In this document: piece by piece, positions 20,518 through 31,449 of the stretch
How the letters are laid out: the number at the start of each line of letters is the position of its first letter
How positions within the stretch are numbered: the stretch's first letter is position 1
Origin: Cercis canadensis
Lineage: Eukaryota; Streptophyta; Magnoliopsida; Fabales; Fabaceae
NCBI GenBank assembly: GCA_003255065.1
Contig: QAOA01006081.1
Location: forward strand, 871,795-935,794
Length of the DNA: 64,000 bases
Direction of reading: 5' to 3'
The notes under the pieces: generated by a model
The model's input: only the letters and a program-made list of their open reading frames with translations
Database searches by the model: none
Told to the model about the DNA's origin: nothing
Position numbers and translations under genes: made by a program

Positions 20518-21163
20518 CATATTTTTGGAAAAATTTACTAAAATAATGCAAGAATAATAAATAAATACATGAAAGGGTTAGTGTTAAAATAAATTATCAA
20601 AATAGGTCATTTTTAGATATTTTATTCAAGGCTACAAGACAAAAGAGCACACATTATTTTGTATTACAGTGTTTTATTTAAAAAAACATTACAACAAATT
20701 AGCGTATTAATGACCATTCAATGCGTTGCGTCTTTTAAATAAAAACGCTAAAATGAAAAAGTGTTTTACTTGAAAAACGCTGAAATGTTTCAGCATTTCT
20801 TTATATAAAACGTTGAAACATTTCAGCATTTTTTCAAGGTGAAAAGCTGAAATTCATTTTAGCGTTTTCATCTTTCCCTATGCGTTTGACTAAGCTTATT
20901 TCATTTTAGCATTTTCTTCAATGAAACACTTTAGTGATTACAGCGTTTGTCTCTATAAAACAATATAATGATTCAACGTTTTTCTTGGAAAAATGTTGTA
21001 TTTCAAAAAATGCTGTAATACAAAATAGCGTATTCTCTTATGTCTGGTAGCCTTGAATAAAATATTCAAAAGCAACCCATTTTAGTAAATTTTTTTAACA
21101 ATAACCCTTTTTTGTATTTATTTATTTTACTTGCATTATTTTAGTAAATTTGCCCATATTTTT
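20518..21163. mobile_element. Mutator-type MITE, 628 bp, with exact 9-bp target duplication
   Basis: Long terminal inverted repeats of about 160 bp start GGAAAAATTTACTAAAATAA (left, 20527) and GGCAAATTTACTAAAATAAT (right, read inward from 21154). The flanks are identical 9-mers CATATTTTT at 20518-20526 and 21155-21163, the 9-bp duplication typical of Mutator elements. The interior is non-coding and made of repeated hairpin-forming AAACGCT/AGCGTTT words. The ends resemble those of the large MULE at 35-43 kb. Confidence 0.8.
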
Positions 21164-21866
21164 GGGCTCAATGTAAAACTTATGCAATCAATTAAGTGAT
21201 TGATTTCAGTGTGAATATGTCCAAGACAAAAATCTCATTGTAAGTTAAAATAGTTAGTTACCCACTAAAATACATAATTTGGATAGCATACGAAATTTCA
21301 AAAAAAAAGAAAATTAAATGAATTAATTAAAATTGTTAAATTCAATTAAACTCAAGTTGTATCATCTACTACTCTATCATTCAATTTCACGTGAATTGCA
21401 TACTAAACTCAAGTTAGGGTTACATCCATCTGGAAAAGCCTCAATTTTAGGAGATTAAATCAGATCTACCCCACTTTAGCAAGTTCTTTTTTTATTTATA
21501 TGTTTTCTTTATTTTAATTAATAAAAACAAAATATTATTTACACATTATCACACTTTTTCTACACCTGCATATATGGTATAAACTTAATTTCAACGAGTC
21601 TACCGAAACTTTAATAAAACCCAAATTAGAGTCACTTAAACTTTTTTATACAACTCATTTTCTACACGGCACCTCTACATCATGTGACAAAAACCATTTC
21701 TGACTAGTAGGAATCCAGCTTTCTGAGACATTGGGAATACTATACATCATGGCTCTACATAGGTTAAGCAGGCATGAGTGATGAATTTATTGCGTTTATT
21801 CCACAACTTCTCTTTAACATTTCCCTTTCATTCTGCTTTTGTGTTGTGCCGTCCATCACAAGAAAC

Positions 21867-22094
21867 AGATTGTGAGCTTTTTTTTTTTGGTAGATAAAAT
21901 GGTGAGATGAGTGTCTCACCACTCTGAGGCTGAGATCTGACACGGCATGGGCCTCTCCCCAAGGGATTTTTTTGCACACGCTCATGATCGAACGCTGGAC
22001 CTCGTTGAGTATCCAACTAACATTCGCCCAACGTGCAAGCCTAGTCAAATACCGCTAGGCTAGAACCCATTGGGTTTAGATTGTGAGCTTTTTT
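21867..22094 (-). mobile_element. tRNA-derived SINE with 17-bp target duplication
   Basis: Read on the minus strand the element (22077 to 21884) begins AAACCCAATGGGTTC, has a box A-like TAGCCTAGCGGTA and a box B-like GCGTTCGATCAT, and ends in an A-run. It is flanked by identical AGATTGTGAGCTTTTTT at 21867-21883 and 22078-22094. The A-tail merges with the T-run of the left copy, so that edge is uncertain by some bases. Confidence 0.75.
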
Positions 22095-22851
22095 GGTTGA
22101 TACCTGAAGCCCCCCAAAATCAATTCTGCAAATTGTGTTGTTCGGAAAAATGTAAGAGAACCCCACTGCTGCAAAATCCGGTTGAGGAACAAGCAAACGA
22201 GAGTAGAGTAACCTTAGCTTCAATCATAATCAGATTCTGATTTTATACCGTTGGTAATTTGTAGACATTTTCAGACTAGCACTCGCCAAGTTTCTCCATT
22301 ATAGGCGATTAGGCAATAGCAATTTGGGGGACAATGATGAAAGGCGTTCGAGTGCGAATATTAGAACAAAATTACAAATCAGATTTGAGATATAAGATAT
22401 TTAGGAAGTAACCCCAGTCTCAGGTTTCATGCAGGATCCAAACCTTTTGAATCATTTAGCGAGGGGAACTACCCCCACCACCCGCCTGGGCCATCATGAA
22501 TTCAACCATGTAAACACTATCTTGTAAGGACCACAAACAGGATCCCTATGATACCATATGTGATCAAAACTGCAAAAAAGTGAGAAATTTTAGCGAAAGA
22601 CTAGCTAATTTGAAACAACTGATACATAAAGGCCTAAAATACATTGCCACGAGAGTTGGAACAAGTTGACTTGGGGACAAATATGGAGGATCGGTAATGT
22701 GTAAGCTCAGTTAATGCTCTCGAATTTTCAACAGAGGAACCCTATTTCACCCTCTGATCTCAATGTCTCTGCTCCTTTTGTCTCTGGCAGACTCAGGCCG
22801 AGCATGTTTGTTCAGCTTCTGCAACTGATACCAGGGTGAACTGACGAAGAA

Positions 22852-25800
22852 CTAGTCCCTGCAAACCACAAAGAAATCACCCTAATGGTCACAACCATAG
22901 TCAAAAGTTGTAAAAACATTCAACTGGAGTTATAGGTCAGCAGGAAGAATGAAAGGAGAAAAAGGGTAAGGATAAATATATGATCAATCCTTATGCAACT
23001 ACTGCAAAAAACGGTACACATCAATAAACTAGTAGAAGAATAAACATATCCACATTTCCACTTCAGGCTAAGTAGTAAGGATTAAGGAAGGCCCTCTCAA
23101 GAAATGCACTAATTTTATTGGGACATGACTATTCATTAATTTCGTTGGAAGCTGCAATCAAATACTTAGTCAAGAAAAAACAAACAATAAAAAAGAATGG
23201 TGATGGATAGAAGAATTATATGAAAGCATATTTGAAATTATAACAACCAGGATTGCTCCAATTCTTGGGTTTATTCTATGGGTTTTAATACAACAATTCA
23301 TTAACAAAGTAAAGAAAAGAAGATCCAATATATATGCAGAGAAAAAGAATGGTGATAAAAAAAGGAATCCCCAAGCTCCCCTCTTAGATCTATCAAAATC
23401 TTCATCAATGTAATAAAGGCGTTCACAAGAGGATGTGTCCGCAGCAGGATTTTGAATCGTAAATGTGATCAAGTTAATAGTTGAATTACAACCGTGGCTA
23501 TTTGCAGAAAGCATGGAAAATAACAAATGCAAACAAGTGGTTTCCAATGCCGTAGTTTAAAACCTTGGTCAAAAGGATTTCCTTTTCCTTTGCCTAAAAG
23601 TTAAAAGAAGTGAGCCTGGCAATATTGGATTTGTAAACAGCTCTTATGCAAAGACTACACCACTACAACCACCTTTCCCTACACACAATCTACTCGATAC
23701 TAGCACATGACCATCCAAGTACAGCAAATTCTATTTGCCTCAAAGGGCACTCAACAATAGAATACAGCTGCAATATAATTAAGAAAGTGATTCCAACTCT
23801 CTTTTTTCTTTCTTCTTTGATAAAATTATTTCAATTTCCATTGCTTCATACCTATTGCTGGAACATATCTATCTCAGGTCATAAAGCTTACTTGCAGTTG
23901 AGGAAAAAACCATTATCAAAATCAAGCAATGAACATAAACAGTAAATAACTACGAAAACTAGATCAACCAAATGGGATGCTGGCTACAGAGAAGAGGCAT
24001 ATACTTGCATGAGTTCATTAAAGGTGAAACTACATTAGCATATCATATTTGAAAGAGCAACGTATAAGATTTGGTACTTAAACATGGTATAGCATGAAAG
24101 TTTACTTACCAGTACTTTATCAAGCCATCCCAGCCACATGTCGCTACCTTGCTCTGTTCCAAAGGATGCCACTCACTACCAATGCAGACACCTTCGTGAC
24201 ACTTAAGAGTTCTGAAGACTTTGCAACTTTTCCAGTCCCAGAACCAACACTTACCCTCACCATCTCCTGACATGACAAAGCGTCCATCTGGAGAAAAATT
24301 AACCTGACATGCATATCCAGCTGCAATGTGTCCAGCGAACCTCTTCTTCTTATTAAGCTGGAATTTCTCCCTTGTGCTATATATAAGGATTTGATTATCC
24401 AAGCTTTGCGCAGCAAGCCAATTGCCATTGGGGTGAAGTGAAATCGATGGCATAGAGTGCATATGAGGTTCACTAATATACTTAATAACCACAGGAATAC
24501 CAAATTCCCATACTCGGAGGGACTTATCATCACTGGAAGTAACAAATCTCCTGTTGTTATCAACAAAAGTAATGGTATTGACAGCCCCCAGATGTTGATC
24601 ATATTCTTGTGTAATTTGACCAGTGTTCATATCCCACTGTACAATCTTTTTATCACTCATACCAGCCAACAAAACGTTCTGCTTATCCTCATCTGGATTA
24701 AGCTTGACCACATAAGGGATTTTTCCAGTTGAAAAAGTTGATATCACTTGACCAGTTTCTGTATCCCAATACTTTATGTTCTTATCATACCCAGCACTCA
24801 AAAACTTAGTCCCATCATTACTAAAACAAATATCCCTCACTGCCTTGGAATGACCCATGTAAGTTCTCATGCACTTACCTGAATTGAAGACATCCCAAAT
24901 CTTCACCTTTGTATCCATACTTGCTGACAGAATCAAATGCCCGTGCTTTGGGAAGAACCGAATTGCAGAGACACCCTTGGTGTGCCCACTCCATGTATGC
25001 ACCAGCCTCTTGGGTATATAACAATGATCATTGGAGGCCTTTGCATCCTTTGGAGCTGCAATCCACGACCTACCCTGATAATCCCTCTCCTCCTTGCCAT
25101 GGAAAGTGCTCTTATCTTTGACAACCTCTCCCTTGTCACCCCCAAATCCGCTTCTTTCTTCACCCTTCTTCTTAGCATACTCTTCTGCATACTTCTTCTG
25201 TTCCTCCGTCAATTCTGCCTGCAACCCTTCCTTCTTCCCCGACCAAGGACTCTTCTTGTTCTTCAGTAACCATGTGTCTGTCGCCGGGTTTTCCATCTCC
25301 GTCATATCAACATCATCCCCCTCTGCATCTCCATCTTCTGCAGCTTCCTTCTTCTTCTCCAACTTCCTCCTCTTCTGCTCGTGTTGTGGGATGTTATACA
25401 CCGAAATCGCATCATTCTTCTGCAAAGTATCCAAGTCCCCAACATAATTGTACCCAGCAGAAGCTGATGGGTCAGCGGCATAGCCAAATTTGTGGAAGGT
25501 ATTGTATTGTTCATCAAACACAAAGGGCTCAACGGAGGCATCTTCTACGAAGCCAAGCTTGTGATTGCGCATGCCTTGGGCGATGCCATCTTTGGCGTAA
25601 GGGTGCGAGGGGCCATAAATTGGAGCCCAGAGCTGATCGTAGGTGGGGTTGAAGGCGACGGCGTGGTGAGAAGGATCAAGGGGTTTAGCTAGGGTTTGGT
25701 GTGCTTGAGCCACCGTGAGGGCAAGCATGGTGTCGTCGACCTTGGGGGCGGCGGATTTCGCCGGCATAAGGCGGGGCGGGGACGATTCCGGCGAAGTAGG

Positions 25801-25872
25801 GTTTCCATTATGGTCCTCTGGCTCGTTTGAATCGTTGTTGTTTAGCTCTGTGTAGTTCTGAAGTAGATCCAT
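22852..25872 (-). CDS. PRP17: pre-mRNA-processing factor 17 (PRP17/CDC40), WD40 protein, 589 aa
   Basis: Second-step splicing factor of the spliceosome. The main exon runs 25872-24110. Read through, it would stop at TAA right after ...GLIKYW, but that point is a perfect donor (CTG|GTAAGT) and at 22858 an acceptor (TTTGCAG|GGACTAG) supplies G-GAC-TAG, giving the family's usual terminal ...KYWD. So the last coding exon is 22858-22852, seven nucleotides. Translation should start at ATG 25872 (MDLLQNY); the frame extends upstream only to a TTG. Seen: an acidic/proline-rich N-terminus, [17 protein letters not shown], a charged KR/KE-rich linker (about residues 170-265), then seven WD40 repeats from about 290 to the end (GHTKGV, GHSKAV, ...). 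Total 590 codons including stop. Confidence 0.93.
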
Positions 25873-26205
25873 GGGCTCGGGAGGAAGACTCAACCGGGCA
25901 ATGTGGGTTTAAGAGGGTAAGAGAAGGGGACGCTGAATTTTTATTTTCACTTTAAAAAAAAAAACAAATATTCCTTTTAACTTGTATATTCATAACAAGA
26001 AAAAAATTATACACATTTACTAACAAAGTGTAATTTTTTTTTATAATAAATACTAGTAGAGTTAGTAAAATGGGTTGAGTTCAGTGCCAACTCGTTTTGG
26101 CCAGATAAAATAATAGGTTGGGTTTTAAAATCAGTGACCCGATAAAATTGAGTTAATTTGGACCGGCCCAATCTGACCGCCCGATTTGGTAAATAATGTG
26201 AATAA

Positions 26206-26608
26206 GGAAAAAGTCTTAAAAACTTTTATAAATTATGTTTTTATTTCATTTTACCTTCATGCTTCAAAATATAAAAAAGACCTCTTTAAACTTTTAAAAT
26301 GTACACTTTACCCTTAACTTTGACATCCGTTTATTAATGTGCACATGATATGATTAATTTGGGCTATAGTACAATTTTATAGGGATATAAATAAAAATAA
26401 ATTTATAAAAATTGTGGTTAAAAAATAATATTTAAAGAATTTTAGGGTTAAATTATAATATTTAAATTTTTTTCTATTCATTAATGGATGGACGTCAGGG
26501 TTTAAAGAGTAAAGTGCACATTTTAAAAGTTTAAAAAAGCATTTCCTACATTTTTAAAACAGCGAGGATAAAGTGCAACAAAAACAAGGAATTTTTAAGA
26601 CTTTTGCC
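26206..26608. mobile_element. inverted-repeat MITE, about 403 bp
   Basis: Ends are GGAAAAAGTCTTAAAAA (left) and, read inward on the other strand, GGCAAAAGTCTTAAAAA (right). The inverted similarity extends over 120 bp and includes TTTAAACTTTTAAAATGTAC versus TTTAAACTTTTAAAATGTGC. Interior is non-coding. Flanks TGAATAA and TGACTAA are similar, an imperfect target duplication. Mutator-like MITE is the best guess. Confidence 0.6.
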
Positions 26609-27186
26609 TGACTAAAATAAACAAACTCCAACAGCATCTACAACACACTATCAGAGAAGAAAAAGAAGGAAACGAGAACAGAGAGAGGGGGTGGCGATGG
26701 GAAAGAAAGGCAAGAGATGCAGGTGGAGAGAAACATAGAGCTCCCATGTATTTGGTTCTATTTCTCAACCATCGGTGGCTAAGGTACGAATCCTCTCTAC
26801 CCTAAATTCCTCTCAAAATTTCTCCATTTTTCTCTCTGAAACTCAATTTTCCTCTCTCTAGGAATCCCTTTATCTCTCTAAAAATTCCTCTCTCTGTAAC
26901 TCCACCTCGCCCTCTAACTCGGTTGCTTTCTTTCTAACTGAGTTTCTATTGTGCTTTGCCTCTAATTTCACGCATAAGCCCTAAAAAAATTTCTAGGTTT
27001 TGTTATATTTTACTGAAAACTGTGGATTTGGGGATGGCTTGGTGACCGCGGAACTACCTTGCCTCTGATTTTAGTTAGCAAAGGGAATGGGTTCTCTCTC
27101 TGTCTTCTCTGGATGTTTCTGTTAAGATTTTTTTTTTTTTTTCCTTTTTGCCTCTGATTTCATACTAGATAAATAGAGTTAAAATT

Positions 27187-27345
27187 TTAGCTGAAAATAT
27201 AAAAAATAAGAATTTAAATTTGAGATTTTGATTTTGATTTTTTTAAAAAAAAATTAAATGAGTTNTTAGCTGAAAATATAAAAAAATAAGAATTTAAATT
27301 TGAGATTTTGATTTTGATTTTTTTAAAAAAAAAATTAAATGAGTT
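27187..27345. repeat. 78-bp direct duplication across a single N
   Basis: 27187-27264 is repeated almost exactly at 27266-27345 on the other side of the N at 27265, differing mainly in A-run lengths. This looks like overlapping contig ends joined without merging. Confidence 0.8.
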
Positions 27346-28684
27346 GTATTATGTGTTTGTTTTTGTAAAATTTATAATTTTTTTATTAAAAAAAATTTAG
27401 TAACATTATTTTGTTAGGGGCACACCTTAGACAAATTAATACATAAAAAAAAAGGGGGCGAAAATAATCACATAAATGAGGAAAAAGAAAAAACAACTTT
27501 ATAGGACGGGAAGAATCGAGGAACCGGGGAGGGAGGAGGTATACCAACGACGATCTACCTCTTATCTGCGAAGGAGATTACCGACTGAGAGACATCAGAG
27601 GAAAGTGATCGGAGTACAGAATCTAATAGAGAGAAACAAGGGTAGGTTCGCTTTCGCTGACTTATTGTGCCGATTTTGTATCATCGTGTTCTTTTCTAGC
27701 TGAGCTTGGCTCTCTGGATACGCAAAAGTCTGAACTTGGATGCAATATTCGATCTGTGTTTCTTCGATCGTTTCCTTCTCTTCAAAGTTGTTATTTTCTT
27801 TATCCCTTTTGGCTGATTTTTCCACTAAAAGCCTCCAATACTTCCGGACATGTTGGAATTTTGTCATTTACTGGAATCGTGAGATACCCGTTAGCGATAC
27901 AACACAAAATTCCATTACTTTGCTAGTAACTTTTGTAGTCCTAAGTTTGTTTCTCTACAACCATGCTTTTCAGACATATCAATGGGGTAGCTTCCCCGTT
28001 TATCATGAAATAGCTTAACCCCAGATTAGACTTTTTATGTTGTTTGGCTGCAGAAGATGATCATGTGATGTTTAGTTGGAGTCTTTCTGTGTTGACGAAC
28101 CACAATGTTACTCTGCTGTGTGGTGATATATTGGGGCTCTTGCATATGACAGCTAAATGGGTTTAGTGGTCATAAAGTATGGCTTTTCCATTGACAGTTA
28201 AACGGCTTTAGGCTTTTGGAATTTAAATTATTTAAATTTGAATATTTTTTCCCTACTTGCATGTTCATATTAGCTCCCTATAAGGTGAACCAGCCTAGGA
28301 CCTCTTTGGTTCATTGAGTTTGATGAAAGGATTAGGGTTCTAAATTTGAAATGGATAATTAGGGTTCTTTGCAGTTTCTTCTAGCAAATAGGCAGCTAAA
28401 GGAAAAAAAAAAAAAAAAACCCTAAATGATACTTGGTGCCTATTCTGCATTTACAATTAAGGTTCTTTGAATAATATTCTGCATTGATATAAGAAATAGA
28501 AAAATGATATATCTTTGCTTCATATTTTCCCCATCTATTCTCTATTCTGACCTGTTATTGTTACTTTTTCCTTAATCTTTTCCCTACTCTGCACTTCTAC
28601 ACCATTGCAATTAACTATTATGTAAAATAAGTCTTTTACTGCTTGTGCGTTCCTGCTGAGGAATTGTTTCTCGAATGTTGTTTT

Positions 28685-31373
28685 GAACTTATCAAGGTTT
28701 GAAAAATCGGACCGGACCGGACCGTCCAGTTCAACCGGTCGGACCGGTACCCGGTTTAAATTCCAGTTCGGTTCATAGATTAAAACCGGTAGGGTGGTTA
28801 AATTGGTAAAAACTGGTGTGAACCGGTACCGGTTTTCAATAACTGGCCGGTTCACAAAGGAGTAATATTTTGTCAGATTTTCCCCAGAAACGGTGCCGTT
28901 TTGGCACCTGTTTCTAACAGCTGAACTCTTTCCTCCCTCCCCTTGACCTTCTGCTTCTATTTTCCCAAAAGCCATTCTCAAATCCCTGGCCTAATCCCAC
29001 AATCTCACTCTCCCTCATCGAACCTTGGTGGCGTGGTCCCTTTCTTGTCGCATCTTTCTCTTTTCTCTGCCATTCTGATTTGTGTAGCAGCACCGATACT
29101 AGTTTTTGGGCTCTTTGCGTTGGATCTGCCTTCAAGGTTTTCATCTCTTATCTTTGCATTACTCTGATAGATTTGCTTTGCTTCATATGATTATTTGAGA
29201 CACAAATTGATTCTCACTTTCTTTTATTACGGTTTTTCATAGGTGCCGTAATTAATCAAATCAAGCACACTAGTTCATTGCATTTCGGAAGCTATATATG
29301 TCTCTAACAGATATTTGATGCATCTCTTTGGTGTTGATTGAATCTTATATTCTTAGCTAAAAGACCTTAAAGGTTATGTGGATCAGATTAATTACCTAAG
29401 TAATCTGATGAACAAGAATGTGCTGTTAAGCTGTTGATTTAAGTGAAGGGTCAAAATAATGTCAAATATTGATAACAATTAATCTTCCATAAGCTGTTGA
29501 TTTATATAAACTCTTCAGGTTCAACTGTTAAAGATGCTTTGTTGCAAACCATGGGCTTTACCATTCTCCATATAGCATAATAATTATTGTTTTTAGGAGT
29601 GGCTGAATGAATGTACTCATAAGTGCTGTACTGCTGTAGTAATATAAGAAAGAGCCCTAACAAAGATGAAACTGAGAAACACTTTAGTTATGCTTATATG
29701 TTTTTACATCCCATTCTGTCATGCCCTAAGATTTAAAAATGTTCTCATTCTGTTTCTTTATGTTGCGTTGCATATCACATGTGTGCTANGCAAGCCATGG
29801 GCTTTACCATTCTCCATATAGCATAATAATTATTGTTTTTAGGAGTGGCTGAATGAATGTACTCGTAAGTGCTGTACTGCTGTAGTAATATAAGAAAGAG
29901 CCCTAACAAAGATGAAACTGAGAAACACTTTAGTTATGCTTATATGTTTTTACATCCCATTCTGTCATGCCCTAAGATTTAAAAATGTTCTCATTCTGTT
30001 TCTTTATGTTGCGTTGCATATCACATGTGTGCTAATGATGGAGTCTATGAGTGCAATGTTTATTGTGAAATTAACTATTGGCGTGGTAAAGCTTATTCAC
30101 ATGTATCATGGCTTGGAGGATCAAACAAGGGTAGTTTTTGTAATTTTGTAAGCTATAGTCCTTATTCTTAAAAGATTGTTAAAAAATATTTTGATTTAGA
30201 AAAATTAAGTAAGTTGTGGAAATGATTACTCATGCAATATTAGTTCTGCATCACTTGCATATTTCGAGCAAAGATGTTGTGTTTGGGAGCCTAGGATTAA
30301 AAGTATTACTCTGATAATTACTTACTCTATTAGGAACTTGTGTGATCTAAAACAAGTTTTCTTAATTCAATTTTTGTGACGCTTGTGCTATAATTGCTTG
30401 GCTGCACTGAATCTGCATAAGTCAAGTTTTCTGTTGTTTCGTCTCCTACTGTTGCATAGTATTTCCTACCTGGGCTTTTTATTGTGTTTAAATCCCATAT
30501 TTTCCATCCTACATTGAATTTACAAAATTCTCAAACTGCCATGCTATATTCTCAAACCCAAAATGACAAGTTTTATAATGCGCAAAACCTTGGCCATAAT
30601 TCTGCAAGGCATCTTTATATTTGTTTTTGCTTTCTGCCAGTAAAGGTTATGTTTACTTTAATCATCACTGATTTTTCCAACTCCAAGAATGTGCTGCTCT
30701 TATATTCCTTGTGCTTATAATTGCAGCGATACTATAGAGTCACAAGGTGCAAAGGATGTTTGTACTCACCATCAAGTTTAACTGTGCTTCACTTATGTGT
30801 ATAGTCTTGGCTGCTTTGATCACTATGCTAACCATTTCTTTTGGTCCAAAGAAAAGGAGAATTAGAGGTTACTAGAAGTTCCAAATAAGTTTATATGTCA
30901 TAGAGTACTAGCTTCTGTCCATTATTCTCGTTTAGCAAAAGGTTTCCTGCACTCATCTAATTCAAAAAAATATCTGAGACTATGTGGTGGAATTGTCTAC
31001 ACATCTGCTCCTTATAGAGGGTTGCTTTATTATTACTGCAGTGTTTGCCTCTGTGTAATATTAGATAGTCTGAACTGAATATACTATTGGCTTATTTGGT
31101 TTATGATTATGGGTGATAACTTGTGCATTTTACTTATGTATTTGGTTTTGATGGTTTTAAGACTCTGTATTTTAATTTTTAAGTTTGAGATTTTCACTTA
31201 TGAGTTGAGTTTGATGATTTGTTCTTTATCCTCCATGTTTTCTTTTTGAATCTTTAATTTTGAAAAAAAGCCTCGGTTAAACCAGTTCGACTTGGCGGTC
31301 CGACTGGTCCGGCCAGTATTTTTTGCCAAACCGGTTCACTCACCGGTCCGGTTTTTAAAACCTTGGAACTTGT
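28685..31373. mobile_element. non-autonomous hAT-like element, about 2.7 kb
   Basis: Element 28693-31365. The ends are inverted repeats: CAAGGTTTGAAAAATCGGAC on the left and CAAGGTTTTAAAAACCGGAC read inward from the right. Both subterminal regions are packed with ACCGG/CCGGT words, as is common in hAT elements. The flanks GAACTTAT (28685-28692) and GAACTTGT (31366-31373) match at 7 of 8 bases, the 8-bp duplication expected for hAT. No transposase is recognisable. About 246 bp of its length is the duplication at the N at 29789. Confidence 0.75.
29544..30034. repeat. 245-bp direct duplication across a single N
   Basis: 29544-29788 is repeated at 29790-30034 with only about two differences, and the N at 29789 sits exactly between the copies. 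This is the pattern of unmerged overlapping contig ends. Confidence 0.88.
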
Positions 31374-31449
31374 GCATTTGTGGAAATCATTCATTCATCT
31401 GAATCTTGTTTCTCACTTTGTTTTTAGGTAATTTTGATCAGTCACTTAG

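Larger units (their letters stand above)
19798..22851. other. spacer between DapL and PRP17
   Basis: AT-rich intergenic DNA holding the divergent DapL promoter, a 628-bp Mutator-type MITE (20527-21154), a tRNA-derived SINE (21884-22077), AT dinucleotide runs near 20,280, and the 3' untranslated region of PRP17 up to 22,851. No protein gene is supported. Confidence 0.6.
25873..27469. other. divergent spacer upstream of PRP17
   Basis: Contains the PRP17 promoter, low-complexity GGGTTGGGTT-type sequence near 26,080-26,190, a MITE (26206-26608), then pyrimidine-rich leader-like DNA (26,770-26,950, CTCTCTCT runs) preceded by a 13-codon frame starting at about 26,698. This may be an unrecognised transcript leader; I cannot assign a gene. 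An unmerged duplication around the N at 27265 lies at its end. Confidence 0.45.
27470..31449 (+). other. probable non-coding first exon and long leader intron of the gene at 31450
   Basis: The purine-rich stretch about 27,490-27,643 resembles a 5' leader exon and is followed by a donor-like AAGG|GTAGG. The acceptor could be TTTTTAG at about 31,427, leaving GTAATTTTGATCAGTCACTTAG directly before the ATG at 31450. If so, the leader intron is about 3.8 kb and contains a hAT-like element. The exon edges are inferred, not proven. Confidence 0.4.

Noticed and set aside
23170..23547. 125-codon frame on the minus strand
   Set aside because: Lies inside the 1.25-kb PRP17 intron, has no recognisable domain and no good start context.
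28535..28981. 148-codon minus-strand frame
   Set aside because: Crosses the ACCGG-rich end of the hAT element and host DNA, so it cannot be one gene.
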